Part shown: positions 8,803-16,846 of the stretch, piece after piece | Layout: the number at the start of each line of letters is the position of its first letter | Position numbering within the stretch: position 1 is the stretch's first letter | Source of the DNA: Planctomycetota bacterium | GTDB lineage: Bacteria > Planctomycetota > UBA1135 > GCA-002686595 | Direction of reading: 5' to 3' | Length of the DNA: 64,000 nucleotides | Assembly (NCBI GenBank): GCA_016795205.1 | Contig: JAEUHZ010000081.1 | Location: forward strand, 1-64,000 | Notes under the pieces: model-generated | Told to the model about the DNA's origin: nothing | What the model saw: the letters and a program-made list of their open reading frames with translations, nothing else | Databases searched by the model: none | Made by a program: the position numbers and the translations under genes

Positions 8803-9468
8803 CTAGCGGCGGTTGCGCAGGACGTGGAGCTCGATCGGCAGGAGGCGCGAGCGGATCGTCTCGAGATACTCGAGCCCCGGCTCCTTGGCCACGAGCGCCC
8901 GCACCGCGTCACCCTTCACGAACAGCGTGTTCATCGCCAGATAGGCGGTCACCGGGTTGCCGCGCGCGGCCACGGCCTCCAGGAACGGCCGCACCGCCCG
9001 CAGCCCGTCCTCGCCGCCGTCCCATTGCGCGGGACGCGACTCGATGCCCAGGTCCTGGCCGGCAGCGGTCGTGATGTAGGGCGGGTTGAACGTGACCACG
9101 TCGAACGGGACGGTCACGTTCGTGAACAGATCCGAGTCCACGACCTCGATGGGCGCGTTGTTCAGCGCCACGTTGCGGCGCGAGGACGCGGCCAGCTCGG
9201 GGTTCAGGTCGGCGCAGGTCACCCGGCAGCCGGTCTTCTTCCAGAGCGACAGGCCGATCACGGCGAACGAGCCGGTGCCCAGGTCGAGCAGGTGGTTCTG
9301 CGGGCCGATGCGCTTCCCGACCTCGCGCACGACGACGTGCGTGGAGATGTCGAAGTAGTAGTCCTTGGGGCCCAGCGGCGGGAACTCGATGCCGAAGAGC
9401 GCCTGGGCCACGAGCTTCGAGCGATAGACGCGCATCGCGAGCGCCTGCACCAAGGACATTCCGGCCAT
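8803..9468 (-). CDS. Class I SAM-dependent methyltransferase (NPPY type)
   Basis: 221-residue soluble enzyme with a Rossmann methyltransferase core: the SAM-binding L-D-L-G-T-G loop at 61-66, an acidic residue ending strand 2 (A-D-L-N-P, 86-90), and the catalytic N-P-P-Y motif at 128-131. NPPY is typical of enzymes that methylate exocyclic or side-chain amide nitrogen (HemK/PrmC, RlmG and DNA N6-adenine enzymes), so a glutamine or nucleic-acid base is a likely target; the sequence does not decide which. GAGGAG lies 11 bases before the ATG. The gene starts 33 bases after the carbamoyltransferase and the two are probably co-transcribed, which raises the possibility of a tailoring role on the same product. 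Confidence 0.85.
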   Translation of the reverse strand: MAGMSLVQALAMRVYRSKLVAQALFGIEFPPLGPKDYYFDISTHVVVREVGKRIGPQNHLLDLGTGSFAVIGLSLWKKTGCRVTCADLNPELAASSRRNVALNNAPIEVVDSDLFTNVTVPFDVVTFNPPYITTAAGQDLGIESRPAQWDGGEDGLRAVRPFLEAVAARGNPVTAYLAMNTLFVKGDAVRALVAKEPGLEYLETIRSRLLPIELHVLRNRR

Positions 9469-9501
9469 GTTCGCGTGTGCTCCTCGACGTTCCCGCGCGG
9501 A

Positions 9502-11250
9502 TCAGCCCGCCGATTTCCTGAGCAGGAACGAGCCGATGACCAGCGCGTCCATGCCCGTTCCCATGTAGCAGCGCAACGCCTCGATCGGCCGGCAGACGAT
9601 GGGCTCGTTGCGCACGTTGAACGAGGTGTTGAGCAGGATCGGCACGCCCGTGCGGCGATGGAAGGCCGCGACGATGTCGTGATAGAGCGGATTCACGTCG
9701 CGCGTGATCGACTGCGGACGGCAGGTCCCGTCGACGTGCACCACGGCCGGTATCGCGGCCGCCTTCTCGGGGCGCACCTGGAAGGCCTTCATCATGTAGC
9801 GCGACTCGCGCCCGTCGACGAACCAGTCCTGCTCGTGCCCGGCCAGGATCACCGGGGCGAACGGACGCCAGCCCTCGCGGAACTTCACGTTGGCGTTGAC
9901 GATGTCGAGCATGTCCTTGTGGCGCGGATCCGCCAGGATCGAGCGCGCCCCCAGCGCGCGCGCGCCGAACTCGTTGCGGCCGGTGTACAGGCCCACGACG
10001 TTCTTCTGGGTCAAGAGGTCGACGACCTTCTCCACGTCCAGCCGCTCGTAGGGCGCCTTGACGACCTTGAGGTCCCGCTCGATCTGCGCATCGTCGTACT
10101 GGGGCCCGTAGTAGGCGTGCCGCAGTTGGAAGCGCGGGTCGTCGCCGCCGATGCGCGCGCGTTCCATGGCCGCGCCCAGCGCCACGCCCGCGTCGTTCGA
10201 GGCGGGCAGGACGTACAGGTCGTCGACGACGCCCGACAACAGCACGGCGCCGTTCATCTTGCAGTTCATGCCGACGCCGCCCGACAGGCACAGGCGGCGC
10301 TTGCCGGTCAGGCGCACGGCCTTCTTGGCCATCTCGATCGCGCCCTTCTCCAGCAGGTCCTGCGCGTGCCAGGCGATGTTGCGGTGGCGATCCGTGAGCG
10401 CGCCGTTCCTCCCGCGCGGCTCGCCAAAGAGCTCCACGAGCGCGTCGCTGAAGGCGTAGCCGAAGCTGTGCGGCCCGTCGATCGTGTAGCGCGGGTCGAC
10501 CCGGTAGCCCTCGGGCTCGACGCGGAACACGCGCGCGAAGAGCTGCTCCAGCGCCGGGTCCGGGCCGCCGTAGGCCGCCAGGCCCATGAGCTTGCCCTCC
10601 TGGCTGTAGATGTCGAAGCCGCAGAACTCCGTGAACGCCGCGTAGAACTCGCCCAGCGAGTTCGGGAAGGAGATCTTCTCGAGGCGCCGGATGTCCAGGC
10701 CGCGACCGTCCCAGATCGTGGTCGACTCCGTCTCGCCGCTGCCGTCCACGATCAGGATCGCGGCCTCGTCCCAGCCCGACGTGAAGAAGGCGCTGGCCGC
10801 GTGCGCGCGGTGGTGGGGGACGTAGGCCACCTTGGGGATGCGCCCCGGGATGCGCCCGAAGCGGATGTTCTGACGGATGAGCTTCGAGAGGAACGGCGGC
10901 GTGAACTGCAGCGTCGTCAGCACGCGGTCCTGCGTGAGGCTCACGCGGCCGATCGCCGGCTCCTTGGGCCAACCGGCGCGTGTGAAGCCGCCCACGACCG
11001 ACGCCAGCCCGTACTTGACGAGGTTCCAGCTGTAGGGCCAGGGCGCGCAGGGGTACGCGATCTCGTCGACGTCCTCGAGACCGATGCGGGCGTGTTCCAG
11101 CGCGGCCCGCACGCTCTCCACGGGGAACCCGTCGCGCTGGGCCTTGACGCGGTTGACCTTCTCCTCCTCGATGAAGAAGTCGAGCTTCCCGTCCAGGACC
11201 AGCGCCGCGGCGTGGTTGTAGTAGAAGGCCTGCAGGCCGAGGACGTTCAT
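9502..11250 (-). CDS. NodU/CmcH-family carbamoyltransferase
   Basis: 582-residue enzyme of the O-carbamoyltransferase family (NodU, CmcH, TobZ), which moves the carbamoyl group of carbamoyl phosphate via carbamoyl-adenylate onto a hydroxyl of a sugar or antibiotic. Visible signatures: His13 in F-Y-Y-N-H-A-A, the metal-site H-H-R-A-H at 146-150, the ASKHA-type D-G-S-G-E-T loop at 169-174, L-S-G-G-V-G-M-N-C, and the C-terminal R-A-L-G-A-R-S-I and N-T-S-F-N-V-R-N-E-P-I-V motifs of the YrdC-like domain. Length fits the family. The start at 11250 is the first residue of the conserved N-terminus; the upstream open frame is proline/arginine-rich and unlikely to be translated. A promoter-like sequence at 11387-11415 faces it. 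The acceptor is unknown. Confidence 0.92.
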   Translation of the reverse strand: MNVLGLQAFYYNHAAALVLDGKLDFFIEEEKVNRVKAQRDGFPVESVRAALEHARIGLEDVDEIAYPCAPWPYSWNLVKYGLASVVGGFTRAGWPKEPAIGRVSLTQDRVLTTLQFTPPFLSKLIRQNIRFGRIPGRIPKVAYVPHHRAHAASAFFTSGWDEAAILIVDGSGETESTTIWDGRGLDIRRLEKISFPNSLGEFYAAFTEFCGFDIYSQEGKLMGLAAYGGPDPALEQLFARVFRVEPEGYRVDPRYTIDGPHSFGYAFSDALVELFGEPRGRNGALTDRHRNIAWHAQDLLEKGAIEMAKKAVRLTGKRRLCLSGGVGMNCKMNGAVLLSGVVDDLYVLPASNDAGVALGAAMERARIGGDDPRFQLRHAYYGPQYDDAQIERDLKVVKAPYERLDVEKVVDLLTQKNVVGLYTGRNEFGARALGARSILADPRHKDMLDIVNANVKFREGWRPFAPVILAGHEQDWFVDGRESRYMMKAFQVRPEKAAAIPAVVHVDGTCRPQSITRDVNPLYHDIVAAFHRRTGVPILLNTSFNVRNEPIVCRPIEALRCYMGTGMDALVIGSFLLRKSAG

Positions 11251-11386
11251 GCGCGCGGGGGCGTCGGGGCAGGGAGCGGGCGCGCGAGCACGGCGCGGCG
11301 GGTCCGACGCGGGGCGCGCCGGGCCGGGGACCCGCCACGGTCCCCGGATGCGGGAGGGCCTGCGGGTTCCGCGAACACGGGCGACG

Positions 11387-11415
11387 ATTCCATACGGGGG
11401 GCGCTGGGGTGTCAA
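11387..11415 (-). promoter_or_regulatory. Sigma70-like promoter of the carbamoyltransferase operon
   Basis: On the minus strand TTGACA (11415-11410, a perfect -35 box) is followed after 17 bases by TGGAAT (11392-11387, four of six matches to TATAAT). This is the only perfect -35 hexamer I noticed in an intergenic stretch. The predicted leader to the ATG at 11250 is about 130 bases. Confidence 0.5.
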
Positions 11416-11498
11416 CGACGCGCGCGGGCTCGAGGGGCCGCGCCGCCTGGACCGCGACGCGATCGGCGCGGCGGGGCTCCAGGCTGGAGTTCAGCCGT

Positions 11499-11520
11499 GC
11501 CGGCCCGGTCGCGGGCCGGC
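11499..11520 (-). terminator. GC hairpin after the interrupted gene
   Basis: A perfect 9-bp stem (GCCGGCCCG / CGGGCCGGC) with the four-base loop GTCG lies 58 bases past the stop of the minus-strand reading frame at 11578-12261. There is no U-tract on either strand, so it may end or protect the transcript without being a classical intrinsic terminator. Confidence 0.4.
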
Positions 11521-11577
11521 CGCGAGACCGGCGAGGGCGCACGCTCCCGGCCCTCGAAACCCTTGCTCAGCGGCCCG

Positions 11578-12261
11578 TTAGGGCGCCTCCCCGCCCTGCG
11601 CCCAGGGGGCCGCGAAGTTCCAGGTCCACGAGACGCCCAGCGAGTAGCGCCCGTCGAGCTCGGCGAGCAGCAGGCCCAGCGTGTGCCCGCCCGCGAACCA
11701 GCGCTCGACCATGTTGTGGAAGTTGCGGCCGTCCCACATGTGGTAACTGGCCCAGTCCTCGTCCCAGCGGACGAGCAGGCCGCCGATCGCGTCCCACTCG
11801 TACTCCTCGGTGCCGTAGTAGATGCCCGCGTACGGGGCGATCGGGAGCCCGGTCCAAGCCTCGAGGTCCTTGGCCAGCGCGGCCGTGTAGGCGTTGCCGC
11901 TCGACGTGCCGATGCGGTCCGAGCTCGTGCCGAGGATCAGGGCGGGCAGGCTCTCCGTCTCGTCGACCACGCGCCACGTGGCGATGGGGCGCACGTCGTC
12001 GCCCAGCGGGTTCCACTCGATGCCAGCGTTGAGGCTCGGCGTGAAGGCGTAGGCCAGCGTCGAACGCAGCTTGGCGCGATCCGCCTCGATGTCCGGGATC
12101 CAGCGCAGCCCGAAGGTGAACGCGTGCGGGGTGAGATCATCCTCGGTCCCACGGACCGAGCGGCCTTCGCCGGGTCACACGGGTCACGAGGGGACGCGGG
12201 ACTGCGGGCGGATCGGCTCCTGGAGCGAACCCGACAGCGCGAGGACCAAGGCGGAGAGCAT
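11578..12261 (-). pseudogene. Interrupted exported protein gene (two in-frame TGA)
   Basis: One reading frame of 228 codons looks like a gene but is broken. From the ATG at 12261 it encodes a signal-peptide-like start (M-L-S-A-L-V-L-A-L-S-G-S-L-Q), then hits TGA at codons 26 and 29 (12186 and 12177), after which it runs open to TAA at 11578. The downstream part is protein-like: acidic and aromatic, with G-L-R-W-I-P-D, G-I-E-W-N-P, G-T-S-S-D-R-I-G-T, G-G-L-L-V-R-W and L-D-G-R-Y-S-L-G-V, a pattern of alternating strands that suggests an outer-membrane or beta-rich exported protein. The only start codon after the stops that I see is a GTG at 11994, which would delete about 60 conserved-looking residues. 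A sequencing error of two compensating shifts in the linker is the main alternative; recoding is unlikely because TGA is the normal stop here. Confidence 0.5.
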
Positions 12262-12329
12262 GGGCAGGAGTTCCGAGGCCAGAGCATTCCGGATCGGCTC
12301 TTGGCCTGCCAGGGCCTGACCCGATTCTC

Positions 12330-15300
12330 TCAGCGCCGCGCCGCGGCCCGGCGCGCACGCTGCGCCGCCTCGTTCCCGGCGATGTGGCGGTCGAAGTACG
12401 CGAGGTCGACGTCACGCACGGCGCCATCGTGGTGGATCGCGCGCACGACCCGTTCGTCCTCGGCGAAGCCCATCGTGAGCACGGCTCCCGCCCGCGTGTC
12501 GAGCGCCAGGAGGCACACGTCGACGTCCTTGCTCCAGGCGCGCAGCGCGCCGTCGTCCCCGATGGAGACGCACAGGCTGCCGTCGCGCCGCACGATGAGT
12601 CCCTTGACGGCCTGCGCGTGGCCTTCGAGCGTGCGCACGAGCTCGCCACGCCGCGTCGACCACACCTGGACGCGTCCGTCCCAGGTGCCGACCCAGGCGT
12701 GGTCGCCGTCCGGATCGAACGCGACGGCGAACACGGCCCGCCCCGCGTCCAGCGCGTGCAGCTGGCTGCCGCGCGCCAGGTCCCAGACCTCGATGCGCTT
12801 GCCGCGGTGCGTGGAGACGATGCGCTCGCCGTCCGGACTGAACGCGAAGCGCTCGATCGGCGCGACGGGCAGCTCGAGCCGCAGCCGCTCACCACCGTCC
12901 GCGACGTCGTGGACCTGCAGTCTCCCGCTCGTCGTCGCGACCGCGAGGCGCCGTCCGTCCGGCGAGAACCGCATCGTCTGCACCGGGGAGTCCAGCCCAC
13001 GGAGCTCGATCGGGCTGCTCCCATCCAAGGGCACGATCGCGACGCGCGACGGCGGCGCGAACACGGCCAGCCGGTCGACATCGGGATGCCAGACGACCTG
13101 CTCCGCGGCCGTCTCGCCCACGTCGAGCGCAGTCCGGATCGCGCCGCTCACCAGCTCGACGACCTCGATGCGAGTTCCGACGGGCCGTGCAGCGAGCTGG
13201 CTCCCGGCCGCCACCGCGAACGTGCGCGCGTACCGGAAGCGCGCCGGATGCGCGCGCGCCGCGTCGTCCGTGTCGATCTCCCACAGCCGGATCGCGCCGC
13301 CGATGGCGCCGGCGAGGATCCGCCGTCCATCGGGAGCGAGGCGCGCCGAGTACGCCGGCTGGCGCAGTTGGGGCAGTCCACGCAGGCTCGATCCGTCGAG
13401 CAGGCTCCACAGCTCGATGCCGCGCGCGCACGCCGCGAGGAGCAAGTGCTCTTCGGCCGCGAAATCGAGCGTGCGCACGGGACCGCTGACCCCGGCGTGG
13501 CGACCGACCTCACGCCCGCTCGCCAGCTCGTGCACGAGGACCAGCCCGTCGGCCGCGCCCGAGGCCAAGAAGAGGCCCGCCCGGTCGAACGCCAGCCGCT
13601 CGACCGAGGACGCGTGGCCCGCGAGCACTCCCTCCTCGGCCAGGGACTCCGCGTCGAGGAGGCGCACCAAGCCGTCGTCGTAGGCGCAGGCCAGCCTCCG
13701 GGCGGGCGGGTCGAACGCCAGGGCGCGCACGTTGCGGTCCGCGGCGCCGAAACGCGCGCGCAGCGCGCCATCGCGCGCCTCGAGCAGCGCGCCCCCGCCA
13801 CCCTTGCCGCCCACCGCCAGGAGCGGACGCACGGGGGTCGCGGCGAGCGTGGTCAGCGCGGGCATGAGCGGCTCGGCCGCGCGCCAGAGCGGTTCGCCGG
13901 TGCGCGCGCGCCAGGCCACGACGTGTCCGTCCATGGTCGCGGCGTACAGCCGGTCTTCCTCGCCGAAGGCCAGAGCCGCGACGAAGGGCGTCACCGGCAG
14001 CGTCGCGAGATTCGTCCCGTTGGCCCAATCCCAGGTGCGCACGGTCATGTCGTGCGCCGCCGTCGCCAGGACCGACCCGTCGCGCGAGAGCGCCATGTCC
14101 ATCACGGAATCGGCATGCCCGGGGAACGACCTCAGGCAGGGCAGCCGCGCGTACAGGTCCCACAACGCCCAGCGCGAGTGCGCGTCCGGAGCTCCCAGAT
14201 GCTCGTCCCAGATCAGCCGCTCGGCGTCGGCCAGGTTGTCCGAGAGCGCCATGAGCCGTCCGCGCTCGATGTTGCTCGTGCGCAGGCTCCGCGCCAGCGC
14301 GCGCGCGTCGCGGTCCGCGCGCTGCTGGCTGAGCTTCGAGTGCACGGCGAACGAGGCCAGCGACACGATGGACAACGCGCCGAGGGCGGCCGCCAGGCGG
14401 TGCTTGGCGACCTGCTTCCAGAGGACGTAGAACCCCGAGTCCTGGCGCGCGAGCACGGGCTCGCCCGCCAGGTGGCGGCGCAGGTCCTGGCCGAGCTCGA
14501 GCGCCGACTGGTAGCGCCGCTCGCGCTCCTTGGCCAACGCGCGCGCGAGGATCGCGTCCAGGTCGCCGGCCAGCGTGCGGTCGACGCTCGACGGCTTGGG
14601 GGGCGCCTCCTCGCGGATCGCGCGCGCCATCTGCGCCAGGCCGCGCTCGTGGACCGGGATCGGCAGCCGCCCGCACAGGAGCTCGTACAGGACGGCGCCC
14701 AGCGCGTAGACGTCCGTGCGCGCGTCGATCTCGTCGGGGTCGCCGCCGGCCTGCTCGGGGCTCATGTAGGAGAGCGTCCCGACGATCTGGCCGGCGCGCG
14801 TGCGCTCGGCGCCGTCGGCCGTGTCCGGGTCCACGAGCCGCGCCACGCCGAAGTCCAGGATCTTCGCGTTCCCGAGCCGATCGACGAGGATGTTCGCCGG
14901 CTTGAGGTCGCGGTGGATCACGCGCCGCTGGTGCGCGTGCTGCACCGCGTCGCAGATCGCGGCGACGATCACGAGCTTCTCGCGCGTGCTGCGGCCACGG
15001 GCCCACTCGGACAGGGGCTGGCCGTCGACGTACTCCATGGCCAGGAAGGCCTGACCGCCGGTCTGGGCGTCGCTGGCGCCGGCCTCGTAGATCTGCGCGA
15101 TCCCCGGGTGGTGCAGCCGGCCCAGGATGTGCGCTTCCTGCTCGAAGCGGCGCAGGACGCTGCGCGAGTCGTGGCCCGCGCGGATCGCCTTGAGCGCGAC
15201 CGTGCGCCGCGGGAGGGCCTGCTCCGCCTCGTACACGACGCCCATGCCGCCTTCGCCGAGCTTGCGCACGATGCGGTACTGGCCGGAGAGGAGCGGCACG

Positions 15301-15590
15301 CGCTCACGCTCGCCGGAGTCGACCCAGCCCTGCACGGCGCCGCCCCCGGTCGTGATCCGTGCCAGGCGCTCGAGCCCGCCGCCGACGGAGATCGGGTGGC
15401 TCGTGCCGCGATCGACGGCCAGCATGCTCTCGACCTCGGCGCGCACCTCGGCGTCGTCCGGGCACAGCTCCGAGAGCCGCGCGCGGGCCGAGTCGTGGTC
15501 GAGCCCGACCAGGCCTTCGAAGAGCTCCATGGCGCGCCGGAACCGTGCGCTGCGCGAGCTCGGGGAGTCGCTACCGGAGGCCTCGGCCAT
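12330..15590 (-). CDS. Membrane Ser/Thr protein kinase with WD40 propeller
   Basis: 1086-residue PknB-type receptor-like kinase. The ATG at 15590 follows AGG by eight bases; a GTG three codons earlier is possible. Residues about 105-370 form the kinase: G-E-G-G-M-G loop at 112-117, the V-A-L-K lysine at 134, H-R-D-L-K-P-A-N with the catalytic Asp228, D-F-G with Asp246, and an M-S-P-E-Q activation segment. A single membrane segment follows at about 395-415 (A-A-A-L-G-A-L-S-I-V-S-L-A-S-F). The remaining 650 residues hold many WD40 repeats (L-A-F-D-x-x-G-x-x-L-A-S-G type, ending S-I-G-D-D-G-A-L-R-A-W), probably one or two propellers for sensing or scaffolding. An ECF sigma gene lies upstream on the same strand with a globin gene placed antisense between them. 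Kinase-linked ECF sigma factors are known in planctomycetes. Confidence 0.92.
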   Translation of the reverse strand: MAEASGSDSPSSRSARFRRAMELFEGLVGLDHDSARARLSELCPDDAEVRAEVESMLAVDRGTSHPISVGGGLERLARITTGGGAVQGWVDSGERERVPLLSGQYRIVRKLGEGGMGVVYEAEQALPRRTVALKAIRAGHDSRSVLRRFEQEAHILGRLHHPGIAQIYEAGASDAQTGGQAFLAMEYVDGQPLSEWARGRSTREKLVIVAAICDAVQHAHQRRVIHRDLKPANILVDRLGNAKILDFGVARLVDPDTADGAERTRAGQIVGTLSYMSPEQAGGDPDEIDARTDVYALGAVLYELLCGRLPIPVHERGLAQMARAIREEAPPKPSSVDRTLAGDLDAILARALAKERERRYQSALELGQDLRRHLAGEPVLARQDSGFYVLWKQVAKHRLAAALGALSIVSLASFAVHSKLSQQRADRDARALARSLRTSNIERGRLMALSDNLADAERLIWDEHLGAPDAHSRWALWDLYARLPCLRSFPGHADSVMDMALSRDGSVLATAAHDMTVRTWDWANGTNLATLPVTPFVAALAFGEEDRLYAATMDGHVVAWRARTGEPLWRAAEPLMPALTTLAATPVRPLLAVGGKGGGGALLEARDGALRARFGAADRNVRALAFDPPARRLACAYDDGLVRLLDAESLAEEGVLAGHASSVERLAFDRAGLFLASGAADGLVLVHELASGREVGRHAGVSGPVRTLDFAAEEHLLLAACARGIELWSLLDGSSLRGLPQLRQPAYSARLAPDGRRILAGAIGGAIRLWEIDTDDAARAHPARFRYARTFAVAAGSQLAARPVGTRIEVVELVSGAIRTALDVGETAAEQVVWHPDVDRLAVFAPPSRVAIVPLDGSSPIELRGLDSPVQTMRFSPDGRRLAVATTSGRLQVHDVADGGERLRLELPVAPIERFAFSPDGERIVSTHRGKRIEVWDLARGSQLHALDAGRAVFAVAFDPDGDHAWVGTWDGRVQVWSTRRGELVRTLEGHAQAVKGLIVRRDGSLCVSIGDDGALRAWSKDVDVCLLALDTRAGAVLTMGFAEDERVVRAIHHDGAVRDVDLAYFDRHIAGNEAAQRARRAAARR

Positions 15591-15653
15591 GGGTCGCACC
15601 TACGTTTCCAAGGATCCGCCAAGGGCGCCAGCGCGGCGCCGCGTTTCTGGAGC

Positions 15654-15659
15654 GGAGGA
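15654..15659 (+). promoter_or_regulatory. Ribosome-binding site fixing the globin GTG start
   Basis: GGAGGA lies six bases before the GTG at 15666. It decides this start, since no ATG occurs in frame before the conserved globin region. Confidence 0.75.
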
Positions 15660-15665
15660 CGATCC

Positions 15666-16136
15666 GTGGGCGTCACGCGCCATCCCCTGTTCGACGATGG
15701 AGGCCGGCTGAGCGCCGTCCCGCCCGACCGTGCCGTGATCCGGCGGCTCCGAGCCAGCCTGACCCGCGCGCTCGCGGCTCCTGACTGCTTCGTCGCGCAC
15801 TTCCATCGGCTGCTGTTCGACCGCCGGCCTGACCTGCGCGCGCTGTTCCCGACGGAAGTCACGCAGCTTGCGTGTCGGGTCCGCGGAGTCCTCGCCTGGT
15901 GCGTCGCGCGGCTTTGGGAGCCCGCTGCGCTGGAGTTGGAGCTCGCGCGTCTGGGGCGTCAGCACCACGCGCTCGGCGTGGCGCACGGCGACTATGCCGT
16001 GGCCGTCGAGTGCCTGCTCGCCGCGCTGCGCGCATCGAACGGCGACGCCTGGGAGGACGCGGTCGAGCGCGATTGGCGTGAGCTCTTGACCGCGCTCACC
16101 GCCGCGATGTGGCAGGCGCGCGGTCCCGTGGGATGA
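15666..16136 (+). CDS. Single-domain globin (flavohaemoglobin-like fold)
   Basis: 156-residue globin starting at a GTG behind a strong ribosome-binding site. It aligns by eye with the globin domain of bacterial flavohaemoglobins and related sensors: helix B/C sequence H-F-H-R-L-L-F at 45-51, P-D-L-R-A-L-F-P with the likely CD1 phenylalanine at 61, and L-G-R-Q-H with the proximal haem ligand His100, followed by the G-V-x-x-x-x-Y-A-V-A-V-E-C-L-L pattern of helix G. There is no reductase or signalling domain, so it may carry, scavenge or sense O2 or NO. It is divergent from the kinase gene (75 bases between starts) and converges with the sigma gene (24 bases between stops), so it sits inside a kinase/sigma locus on the opposite strand. 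Confidence 0.85.
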   Translation: MGVTRHPLFDDGGRLSAVPPDRAVIRRLRASLTRALAAPDCFVAHFHRLLFDRRPDLRALFPTEVTQLACRVRGVLAWCVARLWEPAALELELARLGRQHHALGVAHGDYAVAVECLLAALRASNGDAWEDAVERDWRELLTALTAAMWQARGPVG

Positions 16137-16160
16137 GAGCCGCGCGGGCAGCCGGCGCCC

Positions 16161-16718
16161 TCAGCGCAGCCGGACATGCAGCCACGCGCGCGCCGCTCGC
16201 CAGTCGCTCTCCACGGTCGACAACGATACGTCCAGCACGCGGGCGGCTTCCTCCGCCGTCAGGCCGCCGAAGAAGCGCAGCTCGACGACGCGGTGCTTGC
16301 GCGCGTCCAGCTCGGAGAGCTCCTGCAGCGCGTCGTCGAGCGCCACGAGGTCGAGGTCGCGCGCCTCGCCCGCGAGCGCGCCCTCGACGAGCGTCACCCG
16401 CTCCAAGCCGCCACCGCGCTTGTCCGCGCGCCGCGCGCGCGCATGGTCGGAGAGGATGTGCCGCATCGCGGTCGCGGCGACGGCCAGGAAGTGCGCGCGA
16501 TCCGTGAATTCGCGCGCGTCGGCCTCGACGAGCTTGACGAACGCCTCGTGGACCAGGGCCGTGGGCTGCAGCGTGTGCCCGGGTCGCTGGCCGCGGCCGT
16601 AGGCGCCGGCCAGCGCGCGCAGCTCGCCGTAGACGAGCTCCAGGAGTCGCGCGGAGGCGCCGTCCTCGCCACGCCCGATGGCGTCGAGCAGCCGCGTGAC
16701 CTCCGAGGGTCCTTCCAT
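16161..16718 (-). CDS. ECF-like sigma factor (TIGR02999 type)
   Basis: 185-residue RNA polymerase sigma factor. The start at 16718 begins the family's conserved N-terminus (E-V-T-R-L-L-D-A-I-G-R-G). Region 2 is seen in L-Q-P-T-A-L-V-H-E-A-F-V-K-L and R-A-H-F-L-A-V-A-A-T-A-M-R, region 4 in R-K-H-R-V-V-E-L-R-F-F-G-G-L-T and the helix-turn-helix ending V-S-L-S-T-V. These features place it in the ECF-like family often paired with Ser/Thr kinases in planctomycetes and acidobacteria. No anti-sigma factor is adjacent. The WD40 kinase lies downstream on the same strand beyond the antisense globin, and the divergent neighbour at 16847 is a secreted protein that may be a target. Confidence 0.93.
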   Translation of the reverse strand: MEGPSEVTRLLDAIGRGEDGASARLLELVYGELRALAGAYGRGQRPGHTLQPTALVHEAFVKLVEADAREFTDRAHFLAVAATAMRHILSDHARARRADKRGGGLERVTLVEGALAGEARDLDLVALDDALQELSELDARKHRVVELRFFGGLTAEEAARVLDVSLSTVESDWRAARAWLHVRLR

Positions 16719-16846
16719 GGGCCCGATCCTAGCGCCCGGTTTTCCGCGGAAAGGGCCAAGGTCGGCGCGCCTCGAGCGCGTGTGCCCAGGACGGAGGGGC
16801 GCAGGCGCGCCCCGCGACCCAGCACTCCCCACCGACCCTTCGCGCC

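Larger units (their letters stand above)
11251..11577. other. Intergenic region with promoter and hairpin
   Basis: No gene is supported here. The region holds the leader and likely promoter of the carbamoyltransferase (11387-11415, minus strand) and a strong hairpin at 11499-11520 that follows the interrupted gene at 11578-12261. Confidence 0.6.

Noticed and set aside
12177..12188. In-frame TGA codons as selenocysteine or recoding
   Set aside because: TGA ends many genes here, and no stem-loop of SECIS type or selenoprotein motif is visible next to the codons.
4765..13683. A 2972-codon open frame on the plus strand
   Set aside because: It runs antisense to well-supported minus-strand genes and is rich in Arg, Ala and Gly. 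Such frames arise from strong GC bias at third positions; no domain is recognisable.
12384..15665. Plus-strand frame continuous with the globin gene
   Set aside because: Only the last 156 codons look like protein; the rest is antisense to the kinase. The ribosome-binding site at 15654 marks the real start.
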